Virus record (IMG/VR): IMGVR_UViG_3300045453_000023
Location: 1-40,659 of that record
Reading direction: 5' to 3' (one strand)
Origin: a virus
Length of the DNA: 40,659 nucleotides
This document shows, piece by piece, positions 29,943-38,172 of this stretch. The notes under the pieces were generated by a model. The model did no database searches. It was not told the DNA's origin and worked only from the letters and a program-made list of their open reading frames with translations. Positions within the stretch are counted from its first letter, which is position 1. Every line of letters starts with the position of its first letter. The position numbers and the translations under genes are program-made.

Positions 29943-32900
29943 CGAACAGACCAGGCCGACGGCCGAGCTGGCGCTGATCGCCCGTCCGTTGGACGGCGCG
30001 GCCTCCGCGGAGCGTGTGGCGATCGAGCCGGGCCGCTATGTCTCCGAGGTCCTGCCCGCGCAGGTCACAGCGGAGGCCTGGGTGGTGGTGGCCTCGGGCC
30101 GTGTGCTCGATCCGCCCGAGTGGCCGCGGCACCTCATCCTGCCCGGCACCGAGCTGCTCTGCTATCCGCGCTACGGCAACTTTGGGAAGCTCGCCAATAA
30201 GTTCTTGATCGGCGGCATCGCCTTCGCCGCCGGGCTCATGTTGTCCTTCACGCCGGCGGCGCCGCTCGGGATGTTTTTGATGGCCATGGGAGCTGGCATG
30301 GCGGCGGGGGGTGCCTCGCAGCTGTTGATGGGCAAGCCCGGCGATCCGGCGAGCCCCAGCGGCTCGTCCGTGGGCGATCAAGCTGGCTCGCCCACCTATG
30401 GCTTCGCCGGCATCCAGAACAGCACGCGCGTCGGCGCGCCCATTCCGGTGGTCTACGGCACGCATCGCGTCGGCGGGCAGCCGATCGCCTCGTCGGTGGT
30501 GACGCAGGACGATCACGATGTGCTGCACATGCTGCTCGCGCTCAGCGAGGGCGAGATCGGAGGCGTCAGCGGCATCGAGATCAACGAGCAGCCGGTGGCG
30601 AATTTCGCCTCCGTCACGACGGAGACGCGGCTCGGGACCAACACGCAGCCCGCGATCGGTCTCTTCGGGGACGCGGCGGCGACCACCGTGCAGGCGCTGC
30701 TGTCCCTCACCACCAGCTTCGTCACGTACACGACGACCCTCACGAATCTGAATGCCTTCGAGGTCAAGCTGGAGTTCCCGCAGGGCCTGTTTGCGCTGGG
30801 GAACAACGGCGGCTTTTTCAGCGCCTCGGTCTCGATCGAGGTGGACTACAAACTCTCATCGGCCGGGGGGTGGACGACCGGCCCGCGCGTCACCTACACC
30901 GACGCCAAGCGGGCCGTGCTGCGCCGATCCATTAGGGTGGACGGCCTGGCCGCCGGCCAGTACGACATCCGCGTGCGCCGGACCACGGCCGAATCGGCCA
31001 GCGCCAGCCTGGTGGATGCCGTCCAGCGCGCGGCGGTCACCGAGATCATCAACCACGGCTTCGTCTATCCCAACGTGGCCCTGCTCGCCGTGAAAACGCT
31101 CGCGACGAATCTGCTCACCAGCAGCGTGCCGAAAGTCACGAGCCTCGTCACCGGCGTCACGGTCAAAGTCTGGAGCAGCTCCACGCAGTACACCGTCGCC
31201 TGGTCGGACAATCCCGCGTGGGTCGTCTTCGACATGCTGACCAACCCGCGCTACGGCATGGGCCGGTTCGTCTGGCCCACGGAATACCGCACGGGGACGG
31301 TGCAGGTGAACAACGGCAGCGCGGTCGTGCAGGGCACGGGCACGGGCTGGACGGCGAACAATGTGAGAAAGGGCCAGCAGCTGGTGATTCCCGGGCAGGG
31401 CCGCCTCGGCACGGTGCTGAGCCTCAACGTGGGGCTCCAGCAGATCACCCTCACGGCGAACTGGGCGGGCCTCACGCAAGCAGGCCTCGACTATGAGCTC
31501 CACGCCGCCGACTTGGATATTCAGAGCTTCCTCGACTGGGCGGCCTTCTGCGACGAGCTCGTGCCGGATGGCCAGGGCGGCACGGAGAAGCGCGCCACCG
31601 TCAACATGGTCTTCGATGCGGATCGCCAGGGCATCTGGGAGGCGATCAACAAGATCTGCGGGCTGGGGCAGGCCGCCCCGCTCAAGCTCGGGAGCTACAT
31701 CCGCATCAAGGTGGAAAAGGCCTCCACGCCGGTGCAACTCTTCGCCATGGCGAACATCGTCAAGGACAGCTTTGAAGAGATCTTCATGCCGCTGAAAGAG
31801 CGGGCCAATATCTTCGAAGTGCAGTTCCTGAACGCGGCGAACAATTACCAGCAGGACATGATCGTGCTGGAAGATCCCGCCCTCTTCACGAACAGTGAGC
31901 CGCCGCGCCGGCAGAGCGTGAGCCTCTACGGCATCACCCGGTCGAGCCACGCGGCCCGCATGGCCCGGCTGTATCGCGCGATCAACCGGGACATCACCCG
32001 CACCATCATGTTCGACGTGGGGATCGACGCTGTGCGCTGCGAGCCGGGCGACGTGATCCGCTTTCAGCACGACGTGCCGCAATGGGGCTTCGGCGGTCGG
32101 GCCGCAGCGGGATCCACGAGCAACACGATCGTCCTCGATCGCCCGGTCACGCTCGCGCCGGCCACGAGCTACGAAGTGCTCGTCCGGCATGCCGACGACA
32201 CGGTCGAGATCAAGAGCGTCACCACGGGACCCGGCACGGTGAGCACGCTCGGTATTGCCGGCACCTGGACGACCACGCCGGTGGACGGAGAAGTCTGGGC
32301 CTTCGGCGCCGTCGGCGTCTCGACGAAGCCGTTCCGGATCATCCAGATCGATCGGACCGAGCATCTCAATGCGCGGATGACCTGTGTGGAGTACGTGGCG
32401 TCGATCTACGACGATTCGTCGGTGCCGGAAGTGAACCAGCTCAACTACAGCGCTCTCGGTGAATTGGCCGGGCCGCCGGGCCCGGTGAAGAATCTGGTGT
32501 TATTGGAGCAGGACCTCACGCCGCAGTCGGTCTGGGTGTCGTTCACCCCGCCAGGGTCCCTGAATTTCGCCACGGCCCGGATCTATCGCACCGACAGCGG
32601 CGTGGACGTGCTGCTGGGCGAATCGTCCAACGGGGCGTTTCCCATCAGCGGCATTCCCTCCGGCACGCTCCTCTCGGTGAAGGTGACGAGCCTGTCGACC
32701 GCCGGCGTGGAAAGCGACAAGAGCACGGCGCCGACCGCGTCCATCGTGACGGGGGAAGTGCACCCGCCCGATGTGACCGGGTTCACGCAATATTTCGAAG
32801 GCGGCATTGCCTATCTGGTGTGGACGCCGGTCAGTTGGGTGAACGCCATCGAGTACGAGCTGCGGAAAGGAACTACGTGGGAGGCGGGGGTGATCCTCGG

Positions 32901-33771
32901 CCGCACGCCGCTCACTCGCGTGCCGGCGGCCGGCGACGGGACCTATTGGATCGCCGCGCGCGACAGCAGCGGAGCCTATTCCATCGTGCCGACCTCGCTT
33001 CCCGTCACCGGCTCGGCGCTCACCCAGAACGTCGTCGTCACGTTGGACGAGGACGGCGCCGGCTGGCCGGGCACCGTCACGGGCGACGCCGTCGTCACCG
33101 ATGGGGTGGTGAAGCTCGGCGGCACGGCGCTGTTCGACGCGATCGCGGATCTCGATGCCGAGCCCGGCCTGATCGACGCGTGGGGCGGCGTGGCGAGCAG
33201 CGGCACGTATGAAATCGCCGCGAGCGAGATCATCGATCTGGGGACGTCCAAGCTGGTCGGGATCGTCGCGACCTATGAGGCGCGGGGCGAAGACCCGAAC
33301 GCGCTCATCGACGCCGTGCCCGACTTCGACGCGCTGGCCACGCTCGACGGCAGCTACGGCGCCTTCGTCGACGTGCGGCTGCAGGTCGCCATCGCCGGCA
33401 ACGACGGGGTGTTCGGGGCCTGGCTCAATCTGGTGCCGGGCCAGTACGTCGGCCGGAAGTTCAAGTTCCGCGTCGCGCTCAGCACGACGTCGGATCAAGT
33501 GACCGCCGTGCTCACGGCGCTGGACATCACGGTCGATATGCCGGACCGGATCGAGAGTCGAGACAATGTCAGCGTGGGGGCCTCCGGCTTGACGGTGACG
33601 TACAGCCCCGCGTTTCAAGCGAAGCCGACGGTCCACATCACGATCGTGAATGCGACGGACGGGGACGATGCCAAGCTGACAAACGAGAGTGCGGCCGGGT
33701 TCGACGTGCTGGTGCGCAACGGCGGGGCCGGCGTGGCCCGGTCAGTCAACTGGACAGCAGTGGGGTACTAA
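29929..33771 (+). CDS. Tail tip attachment protein J with an I-like N-terminal region
   Basis: Central host-recognition and tip protein. The 1280-residue product is larger than expected at the N-terminus. Residues 1-85 form a ubiquitin-like beta-grasp piece (LALIARPLDGAASAERVAIE to LCYPRYG). Residues 90-135 are Gly/Ala-rich and hydrophobic (FLIGGIAFAAGLMLSFTPAA). Both are features of lambda gpI. The J core follows (VGAPIPVVYGTHRVGGQPIA, LLALSEGEIGGVSGIEINEQ, NPRYGMG, IDRTEHLNARMTCVEY), then Fn3 domains (about 845-1010) and beta-sandwich domains to the end. No separate I gene exists between K and J. Confidence 0.92.
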   Translation: MTTGDEQTRPTAELALIARPLDGAASAERVAIEPGRYVSEVLPAQVTAEAWVVVASGRVLDPPEWPRHLILPGTELLCYPRYGNFGKLANKFLIGGIAFAAGLMLSFTPAAPLGMFLMAMGAGMAAGGASQLLMGKPGDPASPSGSSVGDQAGSPTYGFAGIQNSTRVGAPIPVVYGTHRVGGQPIASSVVTQDDHDVLHMLLALSEGEIGGVSGIEINEQPVANFASVTTETRLGTNTQPAIGLFGDAAATTVQALLSLTTSFVTYTTTLTNLNAFEVKLEFPQGLFALGNNGGFFSASVSIEVDYKLSSAGGWTTGPRVTYTDAKRAVLRRSIRVDGLAAGQYDIRVRRTTAESASASLVDAVQRAAVTEIINHGFVYPNVALLAVKTLATNLLTSSVPKVTSLVTGVTVKVWSSSTQYTVAWSDNPAWVVFDMLTNPRYGMGRFVWPTEYRTGTVQVNNGSAVVQGTGTGWTANNVRKGQQLVIPGQGRLGTVLSLNVGLQQITLTANWAGLTQAGLDYELHAADLDIQSFLDWAAFCDELVPDGQGGTEKRATVNMVFDADRQGIWEAINKICGLGQAAPLKLGSYIRIKVEKASTPVQLFAMANIVKDSFEEIFMPLKERANIFEVQFLNAANNYQQDMIVLEDPALFTNSEPPRRQSVSLYGITRSSHAARMARLYRAINRDITRTIMFDVGIDAVRCEPGDVIRFQHDVPQWGFGGRAAAGSTSNTIVLDRPVTLAPATSYEVLVRHADDTVEIKSVTTGPGTVSTLGIAGTWTTTPVDGEVWAFGAVGVSTKPFRIIQIDRTEHLNARMTCVEYVASIYDDSSVPEVNQLNYSALGELAGPPGPVKNLVLLEQDLTPQSVWVSFTPPGSLNFATARIYRTDSGVDVLLGESSNGAFPISGIPSGTLLSVKVTSLSTAGVESDKSTAPTASIVTGEVHPPDVTGFTQYFEGGIAYLVWTPVSWVNAIEYELRKGTTWEAGVILGRTPLTRVPAAGDGTYWIAARDSSGAYSIVPTSLPVTGSALTQNVVVTLDEDGAGWPGTVTGDAVVTDGVVKLGGTALFDAIADLDAEPGLIDAWGGVASSGTYEIAASEIIDLGTSKLVGIVATYEARGEDPNALIDAVPDFDALATLDGSYGAFVDVRLQVAIAGNDGVFGAWLNLVPGQYVGRKFKFRVALSTTSDQVTAVLTALDITVDMPDRIESRDNVSVGASGLTVTYSPAFQAKPTVHITIVNATDGDDAKLTNESAAGFDVLVRNGGAGVARSVNWTAVGY

Positions 33772-34155
33772 ATGGACGAGACAGTCAAAGCGATATTGGC
33801 TGAGCCGGATCGGTTTCTGGGTGGCACGCTGCTCGATTTCGGGCAAGCCATGCCGAGCCGGTGGCTGCTGAACGAGGCCCTTAGCCGGCCAGGAAGGCCG
33901 GTGTATTTCACGCCGGAGGAATTGCGCCGCGAATGGCCAAAGCGCACCACCATCCACCTGATTCAGCTGGAGGAGCTGCGCTACTTCGCCGTCATCGGGG
34001 AAGGCTTCGGTTGTAATGGCGACATCGCCATTCTGCGCACGCCAGATCCGCGTCGATCGGAAGGCCCTCGGTTTCCCTGCACAGATCCGGGCGAGATCGC
34101 GCTGCTGGGCGATAACGGCCATGAGTGGCACCTGGTGCCAGCTTCTAACGGGTAA
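33772..34155 (+). CDS. Unknown protein after J
   Basis: A 127-residue protein, MDETVKAILAEPDRFLGGTL to HEWHLVPASNG, in the place where fibre or fibre-assembly genes occur. HLIQLEELRYFAVIGEGFGC and IALLGDNGHEW are well-formed beta segments. Family not recognised. It starts immediately after the J stop and precedes the fibre gene with nine bases between. Confidence 0.55.
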   Translation: MDETVKAILAEPDRFLGGTLLDFGQAMPSRWLLNEALSRPGRPVYFTPEELRREWPKRTTIHLIQLEELRYFAVIGEGFGCNGDIAILRTPDPRRSEGPRFPCTDPGEIALLGDNGHEWHLVPASNG

Positions 34156-34164
34156 GGAGGACGC

Positions 34165-35166
34165 ATGTCGCAAAATTCACTGGTCGTCCCAAACGGCACC
34201 GGCGCCGCCGTCCGCGCGGCGCTGAACAATGGATTGAACACGCTGGTCACCAACAACAGCGGCACCTCGGCGCCGAGCACGACCTACGCCTACATGCTGT
34301 GGGCTGACACCACCAACGATCTGCTGAAAATCCGCAACGCGGCCAACAGCGCCTGGATCACGGTCGGCCGGCTGAGCCTCACGAATCTGGGGCTCTCGGC
34401 CATTCCGCGCGGGGACCTCTGGGGCATGACCCTCTCCAACAACGGCACGGATGCCGTCAACGACATCGATGTCGCGGCCGGGAGTTGCGCGTCCGACGAT
34501 GCGGTGGACGCAAACCGGGTGCTCTTGAATCCCGGACAGATGACCAAGCAGCTCGATGCCGTGTGGGCGGCCGGCTCGGCGGCGGGCGGCCGGATTTCGA
34601 GCGAGGCGCTCGCGAACGGGACGTGGCATGTCTATGCCTTCCGGCGATCCGGCGGAACGGACGACTATTGCTTCAGCCAATCGCTCACGCCGACCTTGCC
34701 GGATGGCGGCACGAATAAGCGCCGGATCGGCAGCATTCTGCGCGAGAGCGCGGCGATCGTGGCCTTCGTGCAGGACGGGGACTTGTTTCTCCGCAAGGCG
34801 GCCGTCAATGACGTGTCGGCCAACAATCCTGGATCCTCAGCGGTCCTCCGGACGCTCAGCGTGCCAGCCGGGTTGAGCGTCATTGCGAGGCTGAATGTGG
34901 GGCTGAGCATCGGCAGCTCGGTCAGTCAAAACCAGGCCTACGTGTCGTGTCCCGACGTCGACGATCAGACCCCGGCGCATACCACGACGCCCGGCTGCTC
35001 CGTCGGCATCATCGTCTCGGCCGGAGTCGGGATTCAGGCCGGCCCCTTGGAGGTGCGCACGAACACGTCGCGCCAAGTGCGGTCACGGCTGGCCGGCTCC
35101 GATGCCGGGACGACGCTCTACCTCAATACACTCGGATGGATCGACACACGAGGGAGGTTGAACTGA
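34165..35166 (+). CDS. Tail fibre protein
   Basis: A 333-residue fibre. Its N-terminus (SLVVPNGTGAAVRAALNNGL, NTLVTNNSGTSAPSTTYAYM, LWADTTNDLLKIRNAANSAW) is the connector repeat common to phage fibre proteins, and the remainder is beta-rich (GTWHVYAFRRSGGTDDYCFS, LFLRKAAVNDVSANNPGSSA, LYLNTLGWIDTRGRLN). Strong ribosome site (TAAGGAGG). Confidence 0.85.
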   Translation: MSQNSLVVPNGTGAAVRAALNNGLNTLVTNNSGTSAPSTTYAYMLWADTTNDLLKIRNAANSAWITVGRLSLTNLGLSAIPRGDLWGMTLSNNGTDAVNDIDVAAGSCASDDAVDANRVLLNPGQMTKQLDAVWAAGSAAGGRISSEALANGTWHVYAFRRSGGTDDYCFSQSLTPTLPDGGTNKRRIGSILRESAAIVAFVQDGDLFLRKAAVNDVSANNPGSSAVLRTLSVPAGLSVIARLNVGLSIGSSVSQNQAYVSCPDVDDQTPAHTTTPGCSVGIIVSAGVGIQAGPLEVRTNTSRQVRSRLAGSDAGTTLYLNTLGWIDTRGRLN

Positions 35167-35483
35167 TGGGAGCAATCTGCTGTGAGAAAACGACCGGGCG
35201 GGTGCGCGAGTATGTGCGGCACGGCATGCCGGCGAGCTACGACGCGGCGGTGCACGATCTGCTGGAGGCCGACGCGCCGCCGCCGGAGGGCACGCGCTGG
35301 GACGGCGCGGCCTGGGTGCCGCTGCCGCCCAAGACGGATCAGGAGAAGGCGGCCGACGCTACGGAGCAGCTCGACGGGCAGGTGCTCCTGAAGGCCGTGG
35401 CGCTCTGGTGCGCCCAGCGGTTCGGCGTCACGCCGGCGCAAGCGCGCACCGAAATCGCGGTGATCTATCGGAGCCTGGTGTAA
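35166..35483 (+). CDS. Small protein after the fibre, possible fibre accessory
   Basis: A 105-residue protein, MGAICCEKTTGRVREYVRHG then GTRWDGAAWVPLPPKTDQEK and a helical end. The WDGxxWVP motif recalls tail fibre assembly and fibre C-terminal proteins. It overlaps the fibre stop by one base. Role inferred from place and motif only. Confidence 0.55.
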   Translation: MGAICCEKTTGRVREYVRHGMPASYDAAVHDLLEADAPPPEGTRWDGAAWVPLPPKTDQEKAADATEQLDGQVLLKAVALWCAQRFGVTPAQARTEIAVIYRSLV

Positions 35484-35486
35484 ACG

Positions 35487-35990
35487 ATGACGCCCGCTGA
35501 GCTCCAAACCCTGGGACCGTACTTCCGGCCGGGCGAGCGGTACCTGAACGGCACGCCGGTCGAGTGGACGTCGATCCACTACGAGACGATGTTCTGGCTG
35601 AAGGTCCTGCGCGAGCATCTCGACGCGCCGATCCACTTGATCCGCGGCGCACATCCGCATCAACCCACGGCCATCGACGCCTGCTGTCCGTCGGTGCCGC
35701 TCGCGCAGGTGTTCCTCGCGCTGACGCGGGTGCCGCGCTGTTCATGGGGCATCTATAGCGGCGCCTCGTTTCATGTCGACTGCCGAGAGTTTCGGTTTCT
35801 GCCGTCGCGCTGGCTCGCGGTGAAGCTCGAGGAGGAGCGGCTGCTCAAGGAATTCGGCTTGGGTGAATTGGAGACGGCGCGCAAAGGCGGCTGGATCTAT
35901 CTGTCCTTCAACCATCCGAAGGCGCTCGACGCCGTGAACCTCGTCTGCCGGCTGGCGGACGGGAAGCGGACGGCGCCGGCGGCCGTCTGA
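35487..35990 (+). CDS. Putative endolysin, peptidase M15-like
   Basis: A 167-residue protein. PHQPTAIDACCPSVPLAQVF, then CSWGIYSGASFHVDCREF reproduces the HxxG.A.D...G.G.Y....FHVD pattern of M15 (D-Ala-D-Ala carboxypeptidase-like) zinc peptidases, with putative ligands His 56 to 58, Asp 64 and the His-x-Asp at FHVD. M15 enzymes are common phage endolysins, and the next genes look like membrane lysis proteins. The pattern is diverged, so an unrelated structural protein remains possible. Confidence 0.6.
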   Translation: MTPAELQTLGPYFRPGERYLNGTPVEWTSIHYETMFWLKVLREHLDAPIHLIRGAHPHQPTAIDACCPSVPLAQVFLALTRVPRCSWGIYSGASFHVDCREFRFLPSRWLAVKLEEERLLKEFGLGELETARKGGWIYLSFNHPKALDAVNLVCRLADGKRTAPAAV

Positions 35991-35992
35991 GT

Positions 35993-36118
35993 GTGGCGAA
36001 ACTCTATCGCTGTCCCCGCTGCGGCGCGACGTATCCGCACGACGGGGGCCATCATCACGCGGTGTATCAGTGTCCGATGGGGGACACGCGGCGCAGGACG
36101 CGCCAGAAAGGACGGTGA
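35993..36118 (+). CDS. Zinc-ribbon microprotein
   Basis: A 41-residue protein from a GTG start: VAKLYRCPRCGATYPHDGGH then HHAVYQCPMG and a basic tail. CxxC and a later Cys with four nearby His suggest a zinc site. It lies between the putative endolysin and the membrane protein genes. Confidence 0.55.
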   Translation: MAKLYRCPRCGATYPHDGGHHHAVYQCPMGDTRRRTRQKGR

Positions 36119-36125
36119 CGGACCG

Positions 36126-36413
36126 ATGGGGGACTCGCTCGAAGGATCGTTCGGCGGACTGACGGCGCGGATCAACGGCCGCGAGACGATCTATCTGTTC
36201 ATCACGGTCGTCTGTCTCATCGTCGTGGGGTACATGCTGTGGCACAGCATCGAGGAGGCCCGTCAAGACCATAAGGTCTTGCAGGGCGAGATCGGCTCGA
36301 TGAACGACACGCTCCAGGAGCAGAACTACATCATCACGTTGACGAGCGAGGAGCGGGAACAGCTCAAGCTCACCATGCCGCGCAGCCTGCGCGACAAACT
36401 GGAGCGGCATTAA
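36126..36413 (+). CDS. Single-pass membrane protein, inner spanin or holin candidate
   Basis: A 95-residue protein with one transmembrane segment (ETIYLFITVVCLIVVGYMLW) after a 20-residue N-terminus, then a helical, charged domain (HSIEEARQDHKVLQGEIGSM, NDTLQEQNYIITLTSEEREQ). One membrane helix plus a coiled-coil domain is the plan of inner-membrane spanins (Rz), and also of some holin-like proteins. It lies in the lysis region. Similarity not verified. Confidence 0.6.
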   Translation: MGDSLEGSFGGLTARINGRETIYLFITVVCLIVVGYMLWHSIEEARQDHKVLQGEIGSMNDTLQEQNYIITLTSEEREQLKLTMPRSLRDKLERH

Positions 36414-36428
36414 CCAAGGGGGACCACG

Positions 36429-36902
36429 ATGACACGGTTAAGCGCGATGGTCATGATTCTGTGTGTGGCGCTGACGGCGATGTGGCCGCTCGCGGGCTTG
36501 GCGCAGGAGGCGCCGGTGCCGGCGGCCGAGGGGTCTTGGGTGGCGGCCGTCATCCGCTTTCTGCATACCGATGCCGGCGTGGCGTTGTTGTTGGCGCTCT
36601 GGGGGCTGAGTGAAGCGTTGGCGATGATTCCGGCCGTCAAGTCAAACAGCGTGTTTCAGCTGCTCTGGGGCATTCTCTCGCGGATGAAGAAGCCGGCGAC
36701 GGCGGCCGTGCTCCTCTGCGTGTTGGCCTTCGGATTGACCGCCTGCGGGCATACGGTCGAGCAGCTGCAGAAGATCGCGCACGATGCGATCGACACGGCC
36801 GGGAAGATCTACCAGGACGTGACCGAGAACGTCGACCTGATCAAGAAGACCGTCACGCCGGCGGCCCCAGTGCAGACGTCTGCAGAGCCGGCCGGGCAAT
36901 GA
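36429..36902 (+). CDS. Membrane protein with embedded lipoprotein signal, lysis region
   Basis: A 157-residue protein. It opens with a signal peptide or membrane segment (LSAMVMILCVALTAMWPLAG then LAQEAP), a second hydrophobic stretch (DAGVALLLALWGLSEALAMI), and a third that ends in a lipobox (LAFGLTAC, C106). The Met at residue 86 opens MKKPATAAVLLCVLAFGLTA, a complete lipoprotein signal by itself. The product might be a holin-like protein fused to an outer-membrane lipoprotein. The remaining 50 residues are helical (EQLQKIAHDAIDTAGKIYQD). The C-terminus carries palindrome copy 3. Confidence 0.6.
   Translation: MTRLSAMVMILCVALTAMWPLAGLAQEAPVPAAEGSWVAAVIRFLHTDAGVALLLALWGLSEALAMIPAVKSNSVFQLLWGILSRMKKPATAAVLLCVLAFGLTACGHTVEQLQKIAHDAIDTAGKIYQDVTENVDLIKKTVTPAAPVQTSAEPAGQ
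36684..36902 (+). CDS. Nested lipoprotein (outer-spanin candidate) from an internal start
   Basis: In-frame ATG giving a 72-residue lipoprotein: basic n-region MKKP, hydrophobic core, lipobox LTAC with the lipidated Cys at residue 21, and a short helical domain. Nested or overlapping outer spanins are known in phages. No strong ribosome site precedes the internal ATG, so translation from it is uncertain. Confidence 0.4.
   Translation: MKKPATAAVLLCVLAFGLTACGHTVEQLQKIAHDAIDTAGKIYQDVTENVDLIKKTVTPAAPVQTSAEPAGQ
36871..36884. repeat. 14-base palindrome, copy 3
   Basis: TGCAGACGTCTGCA near the 3' end of the lysis-region membrane gene, encoding VQTSA as in portal copy 2. Identical to 11007-11020 and 16104-16117. 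Confidence 0.9.
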
Positions 36903-37108
36903 TGGGCGACGTCGGCGCGGTCGCGACATTCCTCGACGACCTGCTGAAATATTTTGCGATGGATCCGGACGGCTACGCGCGGGCGAGCGTGGAACGCAAA
37001 CTGGAGGCGTTGCATGAGGCGAGCAAGCGGGCGCTGGCTGAGAAAGATTGGGCCGCCGTCGATCGCTGTGTGGCTCAGTATCGCGAGCTGCAGCGCACTA
37101 CCGCCTGA
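36899..37108 (+). CDS. Small helical protein, lysis region
   Basis: A 69-residue protein, MMGDVGAVATFLDDLLKYFA then RASVERKLEALHEASKRALA. Helical, acidic to basic alternating, coupled by ATGATG to the previous gene. The last 40 bases overlap the next ORF in another frame. Unknown function. Confidence 0.55.
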   Translation: MMGDVGAVATFLDDLLKYFAMDPDGYARASVERKLEALHEASKRALAEKDWAAVDRCVAQYRELQRTTA

Positions 37109-37502
37109 GCGGCCGGGGCTCGACACGGCGCGGTGCGATCCGGTGGAACGCCAGGATTGCGTGTCGGTGAGCGCGGCCTTCGTCGCCGAGCGGCTAACGA
37201 TGGAGGAGAAGGTCGTCCGCCTACAGCTCGAGCTCCGCAGCTGCCGGCGCTGGCGGCAGTCGGGCTTCATCCTGCCGGCGGCGAACCTTCGATTGACGTC
37301 GCGGCCGCCGCTCGAGCCGCCGGCGCCGCACTTCCTCGCGGCCGGCTTCCCCCCCTGCCGCGGCGGCGAGCGCGGCTACTGGCAGCCGCTGGTGACGCCC
37401 GACCAGCGCATGGTCCGCCTGGCCGTCACGACCATCGACTTTCTCGATCCGCAGACCGTCCTCTGCTGGGTGCAGGCCGAGCAACAGATCGAAGTGCGGT
37501 GA
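37068..37502 (+). CDS. Unknown Pro-rich protein with lipobox-like start
   Basis: A 144-residue reading frame from a GTG whose first residues, VWLSIASCSALPPERPGLD, look like a very short lipoprotein signal with a Cys followed by Pro-rich sequence, reminiscent of Rz1. The hydrophobic part is short. Starts at 37146 (GTG) or 37200 (ATG, MEEKVVRLQLELRS) are alternatives. The body (SRPPLEPPAPHFLAAGFPPC, GERGYWQPLVTPDQRMVRLA) looks coding. Last rightward gene of the late operon; the minus-strand gene converges on it after 44 bases. Confidence 0.5.
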   Translation: MWLSIASCSALPPERPGLDTARCDPVERQDCVSVSAAFVAERLTMEEKVVRLQLELRSCRRWRQSGFILPAANLRLTSRPPLEPPAPHFLAAGFPPCRGGERGYWQPLVTPDQRMVRLAVTTIDFLDPQTVLCWVQAEQQIEVR

Positions 37503-37507
37503 GGGAC

Positions 37508-37521
37508 TGCAGACGTCTGCG
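37508..37521. repeat. 14-base palindrome, copy 4 (one mismatch)
   Basis: TGCAGACGTCTGCG, in the 44-base gap between convergent operons. Thirteen of 14 bases equal the other copies; here it lies outside any gene. Confidence 0.85.
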
Positions 37522-37546
37522 GTCAGCGCGGCGCCGGCGTGAGTGT

Positions 37547-38026
37547 TCAATCGAGCGCCCGGGCCGGATCGCGGGTGTGGTCGCCCTCGCCGACGGCGTG
37601 CCACCAGCGGGTAATCGCGTCAGCCAGTGCGATCGACTCCAAGAGCGAGAGGCCGCGCAGGCGCTGGACAAGGTCATCCGGCTTGCTCACGCCCCATTTT
37701 TGATCGAGCTGATTGAGCCGGATGGAGTCGGCGACGTTGGCCCAAATAAATTGGGGCGACGAAAAATCCATCATCCAGCCATTACAGCTATCCAAAATCA
37801 GGCTGATTTCCTCAGGCGAAAACCGCTCGCGCAACGTCGGCCGGATCTCGGCAAGCAACCGGTAATAGCGCGCGAGGTCGCCATTGATCTGCTCACTCCG
37901 CACGTCGGCGCGCTCATCGACCCAGGCCAGCACTTGCGGCTCAATCGTGATCGAGATCGGTTTTTTGGGGTCGGCTTTTTTGCGCGGGGTCATCGTCGGC
38001 TTGCCGTTGGTCGGTTTTTTGGGCAT
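37547..38026 (-). CDS. RHH regulator with extra C-terminal domain
   Basis: A 159-residue protein. After a Lys/Pro-rich leader, PISITIEPQVLAWVDERADV then RSEQINGDLARYYRLL is a CopG-type ribbon-helix-helix. The C-terminal 95 residues are helical (RFSPEEISLILDSCNGWMMD, RLNQLDQKWGVSKPDDLVQR, LADAITRWW). AGGAGGAGG precedes the ATG. It is the last gene of a leftward three-gene operon whose promoter contains a palindromic operator, so autoregulation is likely (inference). Confidence 0.75.
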   Translation of the reverse strand: MPKKPTNGKPTMTPRKKADPKKPISITIEPQVLAWVDERADVRSEQINGDLARYYRLLAEIRPTLRERFSPEEISLILDSCNGWMMDFSSPQFIWANVADSIRLNQLDQKWGVSKPDDLVQRLRGLSLLESIALADAITRWWHAVGEGDHTRDPARALD

Positions 38027-38171
38027 CGGGTGATCCTCCTCCTAATTGTGCGAGGGCTTGCTCGATGAGCCGCCGGGCCTCGGCGACCTGGCGGCTCTTA
38101 AAATGGCGGCCCGACTCCCGCAGGAGCCGGACCGCCTCAGTGAGACGCTGGACGAGTTGCGGGTCGGCCAT
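37941..38171 (-). CDS. Small helical protein in the leftward operon
   Basis: A 76-residue protein, MADPQLVQRLTEAVRLLRES then RQVAEARRLIEQALAQLGGG and a charged tail (QKTDQRQADDDPAQ). Its last 86 bases overlap the start of the RHH gene in another frame. The real product may end earlier in function, but the stop is at 37941. It begins one base after the preceding gene's stop. Possibly a coiled-coil partner of its neighbours. Confidence 0.5.
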   Translation of the reverse strand: MADPQLVQRLTEAVRLLRESGRHFKSRQVAEARRLIEQALAQLGGGSPDAQKTDQRQADDDPAQKSRPQKTDLDHD

Positions 38172-38172
38172 A

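Noticed and set aside
37503-37546. Palindrome in the convergent gap as a two-way terminator
   Set aside because: A loopless palindrome without T-runs is a poor hairpin; the repeat occurs elsewhere inside genes, so another role is likelier.
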